This document shows positions 11,479 through 24,500 of a stretch of DNA of 64,000 nucleotides, one piece after another. The translations under genes were made by a program, and so were the position numbers. Location of the stretch: positions 1,844,603 through 1,908,602 of the forward strand of contig JAAONU010000013.1 in NCBI GenBank assembly GCA_012932295.1. The letters run 5' to 3'. This stretch comes from Cyclina sinensis. Lineage: Eukaryota; Mollusca; Bivalvia; Venerida; Veneridae. Position 1 is the stretch's first letter; each line of letters opens with the position of its first letter. Under the pieces are notes generated by a model that did no database searches, was not told the DNA's origin, and saw only the letters and a list, made by a program, of their open reading frames with translations.

Positions 11479-14400
11479 CTGAAAAAAAAATTATAAGATA
11501 ATTGAGAAATTTGCTTTGAAATAATAAAAACAGAACTTTAACAATACTCAGTATTTCAAATTATATTTTTGCATCATCGTCAAGAAAACTGATACAAAAT
11601 ATACTAGATCGGTACTAGACTGAATCTGGTTGTTTAAAAGTCATGCGACCGAGCACAGCATATTTATATACATGTACCTACCTGTCTTCGCCTGTCTTGA
11701 TGTCTGTCTGACGTTTGGTTATTATGACTAGGCCTTGCTGTGTTACTTTGATCCGTGACGTAAGCAGGCGGAGGAGAAACAGTGACCTGGTATGGCGGAG
11801 GTGGAGAATTATATGCAATATTTGACGGCGCTCTCATTGGATATATAAGATTGGATGGTGTTAACGATATACGTGACCTTGCCCGACGCTGTGCCTCCCG
11901 TCGGCGGTTGCGTGCACGCTGTACGTCGTCATAATGTACCCCTGGATACGGCTGGTCGACTACTACTTGTGGTGTGGGGAGAGGTGAGCGGCGCGCCCGT
12001 CCCGAGCCCCGATACAGTGGGTTGTTTGATTCTGTGTAGTCATCATTATTTTCGAAATCATTGTAATATGATGCTGAAAAACATCAAATGGATAATTCTA
12101 ATCATAATGACAACATTGCACTGTGTATAAATATATGTGCACGATTTCCGTGTAGGCTTTATATCTAAAATGCTTGTATTCGTTGTTATCTAAAATGCTT
12201 GTATTCGTTGTTATGGAAACGCACCTGATAGTTTCTTGTTCTTTTTTTAAGACAGACAGCATTGGTTAATTTAAAGACTATGTGTAAATGTACATGTATA
12301 TCAATATCTAAGGGAAAGGCACGTTCTGAAAGAGTTCTGTAAGTCTTGTTTGTATACTCCTTATCTGGAAAAGAATGCAGACAAAACACTTTATAAAGTA
12401 CATCAGGCACATGTCCTCTCACCGTGTTTCTTGGGTCCGAGCCCTGCAACGACCTGATCAGAAACCATGTTCACATGCTTTATTTCAAATACATCGCTGA
12501 CATTTCGTAAGTGAAAAGCCAAAAATAGAAGAAGGTAGACACCTTATGACGTAAATTACCTGACATGCCTATAAACGTAAGTCCCCAGATACAGCTCCAA
12601 ATCCATCCAATGAGAAAACACGCGACTAGAAGTAACTGGAGCACCCCAATGCCAAATATAGTACAGCACGAGCCACACTTCTCCCCTAACGTCATATCCT
12701 CTGTTCTTGCGCAACAAAACACACATACTGAGGCAGCCATAGAACCTGTCATACAATCATTCTTTTATTCAATTTCTAAAGGTATTTCTTTTAAGAAAGA
12801 AAAAGATATACAGCTAAGAGTTATAACAGAGTAGCTTTAATGCTAGCATTTTGTCATTGGCACTGATAAAGCTTTGGAGACGAAAAGTATGAAACAGTGA
12901 TGTTACGGGAGTACATGAGAGTGAAATGGAAATCTATAGAAACAACTCTGGACGAAAATTATGCAGATGAAATTATTACATTTCCCGAATACATGCAAAA
13001 TTCACTAACAGCACAACAAATACTTCAAGGGCTTACTTCGAAGCAGTCTGGTTCAAGCCCTATTCTCCCAAAATATCGCACGTGTATATTAACAGGATCA
13101 CCCCTGCTTTCGAGCAAAAAAGGTTCGAAACCCTAAGTTTCTGTGCTTTTTGATTACAAAACAATGAACTACTTTTTACTGCCAGCGTTAATGTTGTTTT
13201 TTTATTTTAAAGAAATGTCCTTTTATACAATGAGAATAGATGAATAAAAGTTTACCAAAGCCGGGTATGATAAAGTTAAGAACACAACACAGTACAGCTA
13301 TCGGCATCGGTAAGGCAGGAACAATGTAGCGGTCATCTTTGTCTTCTAAATTGTCGTCTGCACAGAAAATAGTTAAGAGACGTATTTTTTTCCATGTTAT
13401 AATAATATAACATAAAGCATAAAGAAGAAAATGGTGCATACACAAAGGTAGCCTACCAGCTCCGGTTATATTAATTACCGACCGTATTAACAGTAAAGGA
13501 TGTTTTATTCGTATGAATAAAATAAAATGATCATCACATAGGCCATAAAGTCTCTTTAAAAATGGTAAATGTGGCCTACAAGCTTGTGTTATATCAATTT
13601 TAAATCGTCAAGGCTATAGGAGGTCATACCAGTATTACCCGCCAAGAATCCATTAACTTATCATATAAAATGTTTATCAGGACTTGCAAAATTCTCTTTA
13701 CATGTAGTATGCACAACTAGTATGTCATTTTGTGGACATCCTTATGATTCTTGGCTTATTTTATATGAATAAAGTTCAATATTCACATATTTTAAACTTG
13801 CAATATTATATGAGATAAAAATTTATACCGTTGAATATTTAACTGACGAAAGAACTACAGTAATATTACTCTGTTATATGGCAGTGCGAGCACTCATTGG
13901 CAAATTAGAAAAGAAATCTAAATAGGAAAATTAAGAATTAAGATAAAACCTTTGACGCTTACGTACAGTTACTACCGCGTGTTCTCGCTGAGGAAACGCC
14001 TTGAAATTCTCGGCGTCTATGGACCATTGATTCAGCTGGGAGATCCCTCAGTGTGCCTATTCCCTGTGCTGACCTTTGGCTGAATGCTGTGCTTTGAGAA
14101 TGTTCGACATTCCTAACTACGTGTTGGATCTGTCCATTCTCTCTTGACAAATGATTGCTAGCAACTATTCTATCGTTTACTTGAAAATTATCTGTCATTT
14201 GCTGAACACTCCCTCTGCGGGGAATTGAGGTTCGCCGTACTTCCGAGTGCCGATTCACTCCCCTCTGCACCTCTCGAGAACGCGGGTGCAGATTTTCAGA
14301 ATCTCTGAGGGATGGTTCCAGTGTCATAGATGGTCTTCTTGGTGCCCGGTTAATATCACTGGAAGCTAACTGGGCGCGTGTAATATTTGTTGCGTCACTG

Positions 14401-14498
14401 TTGTTCCGGACATATTGTCCTGTTATGTTCTGATTGGCTTGTTCCCCGGGTAGCCGGATGTCTGGGACGTTTCGATTCTCACTGGACATTGCATTCAA
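11446..14498 (-). CDS. SPEC3/stum-family membrane protein, complete five-exon gene
   Basis: Five exons (14498-13967, 13357-13256, 12745-12560, 12073-11682, 11478-11446) join in consistent phases into 415 codons including TGA, 414 residues. An in-frame TGA directly precedes the ATG. Residues 1 to about 177 are polar, Arg/Ser/Asn-rich and probably disordered. Exon 2 gives a first hydrophobic segment (YIVPALPMPIAVLCCVLNF...PGFG) and exon 3 gives CVFCCARTEDM followed by a Trp-rich second segment (LIGWIWSCIWGLTFIGMS). This is the signature of the SPEC3/stum family (Drosophila Stum is needed for mechanosensing; SPEC3 is a sea urchin ciliary protein). The exon 4 tail carries SPPPPYQVTVSPPPAYV, two PPxY motifs that could bind WW domains. 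The family assignment is firm; the exact function is inference. The exon 1 donor (T|GTACGT) was chosen by phase and is the weakest junction. Confidence 0.85.
11682..12073 (-). CDS. SPEC3-like gene, exon 4 (cytoplasmic tail)
   Basis: 392 nt, acceptor TTTTTCAG, donor CAG|GTAGGT. Encodes an acidic and Tyr-rich stretch (YYNDFENNDDYTESNNPLY), an Arg-rich segment, then the two PPxY motifs. Confidence 0.88.
12165..12214. repeat. 25-bp direct duplication
   Basis: ATCTAAAATGCTTGTATTCG occurs twice in tandem with a 25-bp period, inside the intron between SPEC3-like exons 3 and 4. Confidence 0.8.
12560..12745 (-). CDS. SPEC3-like gene, exon 3 (second membrane segment)
   Basis: 186 nt, acceptor TATGACAG, donor CAG|GTAATT. 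Encodes SMAASVCVFCCARTEDM, a Cys pair (GSCC) and the Trp-rich hydrophobic helix. Confidence 0.9.
13256..13357 (-). CDS. SPEC3-like gene, exon 2 (first membrane segment)
   Basis: 102 nt between acceptor TTTCTGTGCAG and donor G|GTAAAC. Encodes an acidic stretch (DNLEDKDDR) and the hydrophobic segment that ends in the family motif PGFG. Confidence 0.9.
13967..14498 (-). CDS. SPEC3-like gene, exon 1
   Basis: 532 nt encoding the polar N-terminal region from MNAMSSENRN. It is open to a TAA at 13959. The donor T|GTACGT at 13967/13966 gives the phase 1 needed by exon 2; the stronger-looking AC|GTAAGC four bases later gives the wrong phase. Confidence 0.8.
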
Positions 14499-17400
14499 TC
14501 ATTAAAACATACTACTCAAAACTTTATCAATTCATATATATTTTCTAAAATTATCAACATATGTGTAGGACTATTCCACGATGTGTTAACTGGTATACAT
14601 ACACGTAATAAACTTCAATTCCACAATAATGAGACTTAAAAATCCTTTCTATGTAACTAAAAGATTCACACTTCATCTTAAATGCACTATTTTAAATCAG
14701 TCTCATTTGAAGTTTTCAATCTGTCTGTTTACTTCATACACACAATTATTAATACCGAGAGTTTTACAAAATGAACACCTTAGCCTGTATACATCAATGA
14801 ATTAACGATTTTATTTGTGAAGTCTCCTTATTCAAATTTGAAAATCACAAGAAAACGCCATTTTTTTTAAATTCATTCAATAAGATATGATTTGAAATCG
14901 ATCAAAATTCAATTACAAATAACGTGGCACATTTCCGTCATATCCTATACCAAAATAGAAGAAAGTTATAAAAGGAATTCGTTTTGGCCCATAGAGTCTT
15001 CAGAAATTCGCCTATTCGAAAAAATACATTGTCCCGGTCGAATTACAAAGAGGGTGTCAAAAGTATTAAAGACAGGATTATTTAGTATTCATACGTGCAA
15101 CCATATATGCAATCGTTATATTTTTTACGAGTAATTAGACATGCGTCGTTTAAATATTGCCAGATAAAGTGTGCAAAATACACGAGCGTACATCTTTATG
15201 AGGTATTACTGTAGTTGATCATAGAACAGAACAGAACAGAACAGAACAAAACACAATTTTATTAGGACTTGCACATAGTACATTGTCTATAATACAAATA
15301 AATAATTACTAAATTAGCATGTGATTAAGGCTATGAACAAAGGACAGGAATATTAATACATTTGGAGAGTAGAAGGAAGTATGCGAAACAAAGGGAGAAA
15401 ATACTTACGAAACATACATTTTGAGTAATCCTAACACTATTGATGAACACAATGCACACTGATTCTTATATTGAAGGATTCATTTATGAATATAACTGAA
15501 TTGTACAGATCATTTTTGTCATGACTATTGACTAAATCATAGAATTTAAAAACAGATAATCTTACTTAGTAATGATATTTCAAATAAGTTATTCTTTGTG
15601 TCCGGTAATTTGGGCAAATACAAACGAAATGATGTATATCTTTATATCATCATACAGTGAAAACTGGCTCCCTTCCTTTGATTGTTCGTTTGTTAGCACC
15701 CCTTCCGATTGACTTACATAATGTATACATTTTTATTTTAAGGGTAACAATATTTTACACCTTCAGAAAACGAAAGCAAGAAAGAACAAAATTGTTTCCA
15801 AATTTGCCATTTTGTCCATGGTCTTGAGAGTCTGATCAAAGAATTTGAATGACCTTTGTTAACCTTCGCATTACATTATCTTATTCTGGTTATCAAACGA
15901 ATAATTTCATTTTAAGGTTGCTTACCTTTCCTCTGTTAGATTTTCCTGATAGTTTTTTTAAACTTTTGTTAAACTTTTTCATAAATTTTAGTCTATTCTT
16001 TTTTACACTCATGTAAATCGTGCTTAATATGCAAAATGCGTGTTTCTATTACAAAAATAAAACATCAAAATGATGTTTTTGTATGAATTATCGAATTTCT
16101 GAGACATAATTATATATTTTCGTGGCTTTAATCAGAATTCAAGAACCCTGTTTTAACTGTGCATGTGTGGAGGCGTCTGTGCGCGCAATAATCCCAATAA
16201 ATTAACCAATGTTAAAACGTACATGTCTCTCGATGACTGATTGTGATTTGCGGTACTAAAGATTATCAGTTCGTCGCCGATAGTTTAATAAAACCCTGGT
16301 TCTCTTGAAAACTGTAGCTTAGCAACACACCGTAAAGGTATGTATTTGTGTTTACCTTCGATACCAGTTACCCATACGGTAGATGCCCCCTTCTGAAGTT
16401 TGAGTGGAAAGTGGAAGATACAGAACATACACTATCCCAGAGACACTAGCTTCCGGTCCTTTCTATGGTCATGAGCCTTTGGTAGGTCAAGAAGCATTAT
16501 TTCATTTCAAATTAGCAAGGGTATAAATTACAATTAAAAACCTGTTTTGAATATTAGATACAGCTACACTGAACAAAGAATACCAAATTTTATGCCTCAT
16601 CAGTTGTGAACGGTCACGATTTACTAAAAACCCTTTACCTTTAATTGTTACACAATTATACATTCAGTAATAGATTGGGAACCCTTGGCAGACTGCCAGA
16701 CCCCCCAAAATAAAATAAAACTGGGTCCTAGTATAGGACACAGGTTAAAATGAGTGTACGTTACTGAGAAGCAAAAAATAAAAATAATAATAATAATTAC
16801 TCGTTGAAAATCAAACATTCCAAAGACATTGTCTTTGAACAGTTTAAACTGTTAAGAAGTGAGTGACTGAAAGACTGCAAGTAATAACTAGACACTACCG
16901 TGATTATAACACTGCCATTTTCAAGCTGTTCATTCAAGGAGTGGTAGTTAGTTCAGTAGCCTGAAGAGTCTGGATCCTTTCTTGTGCCAGTTACTGAATA
17001 TCCAGTCTTAAGTTCAAACTGTTATATTTAGTAGTGATCAGTTTTCTTAAAGACTACCAGTTTTACAAAGCTATTTTTGGTAGCCGAGTGACAACACCTG
17101 ACAGTATGTCAGTCTGAAACTGTTGCATTAATGCTAAGTGTGTCAAACAACTGGAAGATCTAGAAACACTGTCTTCAACTGTTACACACATGCCTTGAAA
17201 ACCACAGAGCGCGTATTGGAGCGCAAACAAATGCACTTTGCAAATCTACACTTCTTATTGAATATGTACACCAAATTTCAAATCAATAGTCTTAACAATA
17301 TGTCAAAAGTTTGCATTACAAGAAACCGCATAGCGGACATTGTTGTGCTTGAAAGATGAATCACGCACATAGTTCTACACTTATTGATGAACATGTACAC

Positions 17401-17685
17401 CAAGTTTCAAACCGATAGTCCTTGAAATGTGGATGAAGTTCGCGTCCCAAGATTTTGCTATGAGGGGCTATAAAACCGAAGAGCGGCCATTTTCCTAAAT
17501 GAAAATTGCGTTACGCACATCTACAGATATTTGAGAACATGCACACCAAATTTTATATTGATAGCACAAGATTTCTGCAATGAACCAACAAACCGACCGA
17601 CCATAAGATGACTTTTACATACCCCGGCAAACAGTCTAAAACGATTACAAATATAAAGAAGTAGAAGGTTTCCACTGACTAATAC
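14499..17685. other. Upstream region of the SPEC3-like gene, few features
   Basis: The promoter and any 5' UTR exon of the SPEC3-like gene must lie here, but no convincing core element was seen. A (AGAAC)n microsatellite sits at about 15221-15250. A reversed fragment of the SINE type seen at 58659 lies around 16370-16490. Diverged repeat units of about 150 bp (phrase ACACCAAGTTTCAAA) lie at about 17200-17580 and match the array at 60480-60900. Confidence 0.4.
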
Positions 17686-17689
17686 CCAC

Positions 17690-20600
17690 CTTAAACTGCC
17701 AACCTAAAACAGTAACATTAAGCAGTTGAGTGTCTGTTACAGAAATACTGCCAACCTTAAACAGTAACATTGACCAGTTGAGTGTCTGTTACTGAAATAC
17801 CGCCAATCTTAAACAGTAATGAAATACTGCCAACCTTAAACAGAAATGAAATACTGCCAACCTTAAACAGTAATAAAATACTGCCAACCTTAAACAGTAA
17901 TGAAATACCGCCAACCTTAAACAGTAATGAAATACTGCCAACCTTAAACAGTAACATTGACCAGTTGAGTGTCTGTTACTGAAATACTGCCAATCTTAAA
18001 CAGTAATGAAACCTTAAACAGTAATGAAAAACTGCCAACCTTAAACAATAATGAAATACTGCCAACCTTAAACAGTAATAAAATACTGCCAACCTTAAAC
18101 AGTAATGAAAAACTGCCAAACTTAAACAATAATGAAATACTGCCAATCTTAAACAGTAATGAAATACTGCCAAACTTAAACAGAAATGAAATACTGCCAA
18201 CCTTAAACAGTAATGAAATACTGCCTACCTTAAACAGTAATGAAATACTGCCAACCTTAAACAGTTGTGAATTACTGCCAATCTTAAACAGTAACATTCA
18301 GCAGTTGAGTGTCTGTTACTGAAATATTGCTAACCTTAAACAGTAATGAAATACTGCCAAACTGAAACAGTAACATAAAGCAGTTGGGTGTCTGTTACTG
18401 AAATACTGCCAACCTTAAACAGAAATAAAATACTGCCAACCTTAAACAGTAATGAAATACTGCCAACCTTAAACAGTAACATTCAGCAGTAGAGTGTCTG
18501 TTACTGAAATACTGCCAACATTAAACAGTAACATTGAGCATAAGAGTGTCTGTTACTGAAGTACTGCCAACCTTTATCAGAAACAATCAGCAGTAGAGTA
18601 TCTCTTACTGAAATACTGCCAACCTTAAACAGAAATGAAATACTGCCAACCTTAAACAGTAACATTCAGCAGTTGAGTGTCTGATTCTGAAATATTGCTA
18701 ACCTTAAACAGTAACATTAAGCAGTTGAGTGTCTGTTACTGAAATACTGCCAACCTTTTATCAGTAACATTAGGCAGTAGAGAGTCTCTTAACGAAATAC
18801 AGCCAACCTTAAACAGAAATGAAATACTGCCAACCTTTAACAGTAACATTTAGCAGTTGAGTGTCTGATTCTGACATATTGCCAACCTTAAACAGTAACA
18901 TTAAGCAGTTGAGTGTCTGTTTCTGAAATACTGCCAACCTTAAACAGTAACATTAGGCAGTAGAGTGTTTCCTACTGAAATACTGCCAACCTTAAACAGT
19001 TACATTAAGCAGTTGAGTGTCTCTTACAGAAATACTGCCAACCTTAACATTTACATTAAGCAGTTTAGTGTTTGTTACTGAAATATTGCCAACCTTAAAC
19101 ATTTACATTAAGCAGTAGAGTGTTTCTTACTGAAATACTGCCAACCTTAAACAGTTACATTAAGCAGTTGAGTGTCTCTTACAGAAATACTGCCAACCTT
19201 AACATTTACATTAAGCAGTTTAGTGTCTGTTGCTGTAACACTGCCAACCTTAAACAGTAACATTAAGCAGTTTAGTGTTTGTTACTGAAATACTGCCAAC
19301 CTTAAACAGTAACATTAAGCAGTTTAGTGTTTGTTACTGAAATAACGCTTAATCCATTAAGCAGCAGAATGTCTGTTGCTGAAATACTGCCAACCTTAAA
19401 CAGTAACATTAAACAGTTGAGTGTCTGTTACTGAAGTACTGCCAAGCTTAAACAGTAACATTTAACAGTTGAGTGTCTTTAACTGAAATACTGCCAACCT
19501 TACACAGTAACATTAAGCAGTTTAGTGTTTGTTACTAAATAACGCTTAATCCATTAAGCAGCAGAATGTCTGTTGCTGAAATACTGCCTTTCTTTAACAG
19601 TAACATTTAGCAGTTGAGTGTCTGTTACTGAAATACTGCCAACATGAAACAGTAACATTAAGCAGTTGAGTGTCTGTTACTGAGATACTGCCAACCTTAA
19701 ACAGTAACATTAAGCAGTTGAGTGTCTGTTACTGAAATACTGCCAACCTTAAACAGGAACATTAAGCAGTTGAGTGTCTGTTACAGATATACTGCCAACC
19801 TTTAACAGCAACATTAACCAGTTGAGTGTCTGTTCCTGAAATACTGCCAACCTTAAACAGCAACATTAAGTAGTTAAGTGTCTGTTGCTGAAATACTGCA
19901 AATCTTAAACAGGAACATTAAGCAGCAGAAAGTTTGTTGCTGAAATACTGCCAATCTTAAACAGAAACATTGAAATACTGCCAACCTTTAACAGTAATAT
20001 GATGTAGCAGAAGTGTCTGTTACTGAAGTACTGCCTTCATTATGTATTCTGCCAGTGTATTAGAAGTCTCTGCCAATCTTAGACAGTAATATTGTGTAAT
20101 AGAATTGTTTGTTACTTAAATACTGCCAACCTTAAGCAGTAACATTGTGTAGTAGAATTGTATGTTACTGAAGTACTGCCTTCATTGTGTAGACTGCCAA
20201 CCTTAGATAGTAACACTGTGTAGTAGAATGGTTTGTTCCTGAAATATTGCCAACCTTAAACAGTAACATTGTGTAGCAGTAGTGTCTGCTACTGAAAATA
20301 CTGCCGAACTTAAACAGTAATACTGAGTGAAGTGTCTGTTACTGAAATACTGCCAACCTTAAACAGTAACAATGTGTAGCAGTAGTGTCTGCTACTGAAA
20401 AAAATGCCGACCTTAAACAGTAATACTGAGTTAAGTGTCTGTTACTTAAATACTGCCAACCTTAATCAGTAACATTGTGCAGCAGTAGTGTCTGCTACTG
20501 AAATAATGCTAACCTTAATCAGTAATTCTGAGTAGAAGTATCTGTTACTGAAATAATGCCAACCTTAATCAGTAACATTGTGCAGCAGTAGTGTCTGTTA

Positions 20601-20750
20601 CTGAAATACTGCTCACCTTAATCAGTAACATTGTGCAGCAGTAGTGTCTGCTACTGAAATACTGCCAACATTAATCAGTAATATTGTGTAGCAGTAGTGT
20701 CTGCTACTGAAATAATGCCAACCTTAATCAGTAATACTGAGTAGAAATGT
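17690..20750. repeat. 3-kb minisatellite with 52-bp and 27-bp units
   Basis: The main 52-bp unit contains AACAGTAACATTAAGCAG, TTGAGTGTCTGTTACTG and AAATACTGCCAACCTT. A 27-bp unit (AACAGTAATGAAATACTGCC plus AACCTTA) dominates 17800-18500. The 52-bp form dominates about 18500-19980. A variant with TGTGTAGCAGTAGTGTCTGC dominates from about 19980 to the end. Reading frames across the 27-bp zone on both strands stay open only because 27 is a multiple of three. It lies between the divergent ends of two minus-strand genes. Confidence 0.95.
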
Positions 20751-21148
20751 CTGCAACTATTAGTTGTACTATGTCTTGAAACACAGTCAATACATAAACA
20801 GTAATATTTAAAATGTAAATGCCCCCATCCTTTCATTTTGAAGGATTGTAACGGAGTAAATGAAGATATGCCAATGAAGCTATATCTTCTAATAGAACAC
20901 TTTTGTGTTTTACATTTTAGACATAATTGTAACACATTGTAAAATATTGAGCTTTTATTAATACATTATGTTTGAATTTCACATACACTAAAATACTGCT
21001 TTCAGACTAACACTTCCATTGAGAAGACACACATAAAATTAGAAATTATCACAGAGTTTAGCAAAAATGTTTTTGTAAGGTGTTAATATTAAATGTAAAT
21101 CAGTGTATTAACTACTTTCAAGTGTACACTGTCTGTTCTGAAACTGTC
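20751..21148. other. 3' flank of the CACHD1-like gene
   Basis: A TTTATT at 20954-20959 (AATAAA on the minus strand) about 460 nt past the stop is a plausible polyadenylation signal. No other gene is seen. Confidence 0.35.
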
Positions 21149-21361
21149 TTTAACAGTCTAGCAGCAATTGTGTTTGCCTTTGTGACCAGTGCAGACCAAG
21201 ATCAGTCAGCACATCCATGCAGTCTGATCATGGTCTGCACTATTCACCATTCAGTCAGTAAATTTTCAATAAGAAATTCCATAAACAATTAATGGATCCA
21301 AATTGTCCAAATTGAAAGATGGACAAGTCCATTTAGGATATTTAGCAGGCTAAGAGTTAAA
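21149..21361 (+). mobile_element. Short palindromic-ended dispersed repeat (MITE-like), copy 1
   Basis: About 213 bp with terminal inverted motifs TTTAACAGTCTAGC and GCTAAGAGTTAAA. Contains GTGCAGACCAAGATCAG and an inverse GATCATGGTCTGCAC. The second copy, at 29012-29216, is in opposite orientation. It lies directly 3' of the CACHD1-like stop, probably within the 3' UTR. Confidence 0.7.
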
Positions 21362-21415
21362 GGTAAAATAAATGAATAAATTGTGCAGCAAAACCAGATG
21401 TGCAACTTCCACGTA

Positions 21416-21546
21416 TCAGTTCCCCATTTCCTGGTAGGGAATGTTGGTTGAACTAGGAGCTGATGCATTAATGGAGACCTGGTCAAGCCCTCTAAGAAAC
21501 ACTGTGCTGTCAAACACTGAGCCTCTTGCATGATACTTAGATGATT
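21416..21546 (-). CDS. CACHD1: CACHD1-like exon 18 (cytoplasmic tail, stop)
   Basis: 131 nt, phase 1, acceptor GTATTTGCAG. Encodes SSKYHARGSVFDSTVFLRGL through NIPYQEMGN and TGA. The tail is much shorter than that of vertebrate CACHD1. Confidence 0.8.
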
Positions 21547-24500
21547 CTGCAAATACAGCAACCAAACTTTAGATTTACAATTGCGGCTTAATCAACAAGC
21601 CAGAGAAGTAATATAAGCAGAAAGACTTATCACAGAAAGACATTTCAATATTTCTGCTTTACACCGATAATGGTGCTTAGAAAAACTGGAAACACAAGTA
21701 TTACGTCCTGATCTAACAAAAGAAATCACCAGTTTTATTATAAATAAGGTCACTAACCTGTGATCTGGTTTATATGAAATCAGAATATCTTAAATGTCTG
21801 TAATCTTCCTCAATTAAGCAAAGAGGATAAAATAAACCTTCAGTGTAAGCTTCAAAACTTGAAGCTATTTCTTAAAGTATAGTTTTGTCTCAAAACAGTA
21901 ATATGTCACCATGTCCCTCTGACTCTGAGCCCCAACTGCCTTTCCTCTCTAAGAATTCAATGTTCTATCGTCAACAACACAAACTCTTTGAAAACAACTT
22001 TCGATTCATACTAAGAAAACATCTCTGTTTTGAATGTTCTGCATTAAAATCATAAACTATTCAGTCAATTAAATCAAACAAAACATGCTATTAATTACTC
22101 ATGCTATTAATACTTATACTACGAGAGTATGATCCTACCATCAGCACCAGTCCTAAACTTCTTGTGATAAATCTTCACAACAACAAACACAATGAGGGCC
22201 ACTAAAGCAAGCAAGCCAATGACCAATGCTGCAATAGCACCACTGCTTAAATGCCTGTCCTCCTCATCTGAACTGAAAACAACAACAAATGAAAATGGCA
22301 TGTACATATATTTCAAACAAGTCCTGTATTACACGCACTGGAATATGAACATGTGTTCCAAGCAAGTCTTTCATTACACAATGTACTATGACCATTTGAA
22401 CATATCTTTCTACAAGACAGACATATGAATCTTTAAGTTTTGGTTGACATTTCTCTCATTATGACTCAGAATCTTAAGATTTTTGTCAGTGTCAGTTTGA
22501 TCTATAAGTTCTTAAATTTGAAAACTTATACATTTTAACTGGAGGTTAGAAGTATCATCTTACTTATTTCCTAGTGATTTTTCTGTCTGTTTGGTTTGAG
22601 TGGACTTGTACTCTGTTGTAACTTTAGAAGTCTGATCAGTCACAGCTGAAGAACTTGAACCAGTCACAGGATGTAGTGGTGAACCAGTCATCACTGGTGC
22701 TACAGGTGAGTTTTTGGCTGTAGAAACAAAACTCGGAGGAGATTTTAATGTGGTTGTACTGTAAACATGAAAGAAATATGGAAAATCAAGTGACAAACTC
22801 TTCTATTTTTCTTAAAGTTTAAACTTGTACATCACTTTATAGTAACAATTCCAAAGTCTGTGGTAAGACTTGAAACCACAAAAGATGTCAAAACTCATGC
22901 TATCAATCAAAAGCTTGTTTTCTGATTATTTTTATTGTACATTGCATTCCCTTACAACTTGAACAGAAAGATAAATTTGTTCGAAAGTAGTGAGATTACA
23001 ATATATGAGTACATAGTTATGTATTATTCTTTAAATGTTTGAATGTTTTTTTTGTTATCTCCTTACCTCATGCTACCCACAGCAGTAGTAGGTATGTGTG
23101 GTCCAGAGTTCACACTGTGTGGTGGAGATCCAGTTGTTTTCTTGCTTGTGAATCTTGGCTGGTAAGAGACTGGCCCAGGTTTTGTTGCAGGTTTAGACAT
23201 TGGACCAACTGGTGCAGATCCTGGAGGTTTTGGAGCACCTGAAGATTCATAGATAAACCTGGTTCCAAGTTTTCTAGGTAAAACTAAGCTAAGTCAGGCT
23301 TTTGATAAAAGGTATACAAAATCAAATGGTTTATGGATGGTGACTATAAGTGATTTTTCAGAATGCAAATTTGCAAAAAAGATGAGACAGAAAGTAAGAT
23401 GAGACAAAAAAATCAAACCTAACCATAACTTACAGTAGCTGATGAAGAATGCCAATCTCAAGGGTTTCCTTTGTTCTAGCACCATCTAGCTTCACCTAGG
23501 GCACTTAGATTATTTTTGTCTTTTGATAATTAAATAAAAACATTATCTAAACTTAGACTCATCCATGTCTGCAAGGAAAGCATCTTCATTTTGCAAACCG
23601 TGTTAACTTTCAAGCCGAAAATTTCTTACCGCATCTTCCCTACTTAAAAGAATAGGTACATTAGAGTTTAAAATTCACTTTAACATTAATTCACATATAC
23701 ATACCTGTGGAGGAAGGCATTGGTGGCCTGACAGGGGTTGTTGTTGGGAAGAAACGAGATATATTCAACTTCTTCAACTCTTCATCGTTTTTCCAGATAC
23801 ATGTTGGGTAAACACTAGAGCTCAACTTACAATGTGTCAGTCCATTACATATATCTAAGTCTTCACTGAAATGAGCCAGTCCATTACATATATCTAAGTC
23901 TTCACTGAAATGAGCCAGTCCATTACATATATCTAAGTCTTCACTGAAATGAGCCAGTCCATTACATATATCTAAGTCTTCACTGAAATGGTTAGTTAAT
24001 TAACAGATTTGTTTTCATCCTCAAAGAAGCCACTGAGAGCAGTCTTAAAAACAAGATGTACCCTTACATTAACTGGTGATATACTGTCTAAGAGTTTTAT
24101 TTGCTCATTCTCTATAAAATTAAATTTAACTCAGATAACGTAAGGGTAAACATATCTTTTCAAAATATTTTCCAGTTTTAGAGAGACGGTGTTTGGAATA
24201 AAAAATCTGCTGAAAATACTTATGTCCTGACATAAAGAATTCTCAGCAAGGATTAAGAGAAGTAACTTAAAAGTTAAAAACTTAACTACTACTAATACAT
24301 AACTGTTTATCTACTACAAAACTGCTGTTCTCTAAGTATGTTATACTTACTGCTATATAAGTTAACGTTTTATATATGAAAACAGTTACTTACATTGCTA
24401 CACATGGTATGAGACATCTTTCAAGATTGTGCATAGGTCCTGGGGAATCTGGTTTGAACTCTGTGCTGTATGTTGGAGGATCTACAACAGAAATAGCAAT

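Noticed and set aside
17757..18322. 66-117-codon frames on both strands
   Set aside because: By-products of the 27-bp tandem unit, open in several frames at once.
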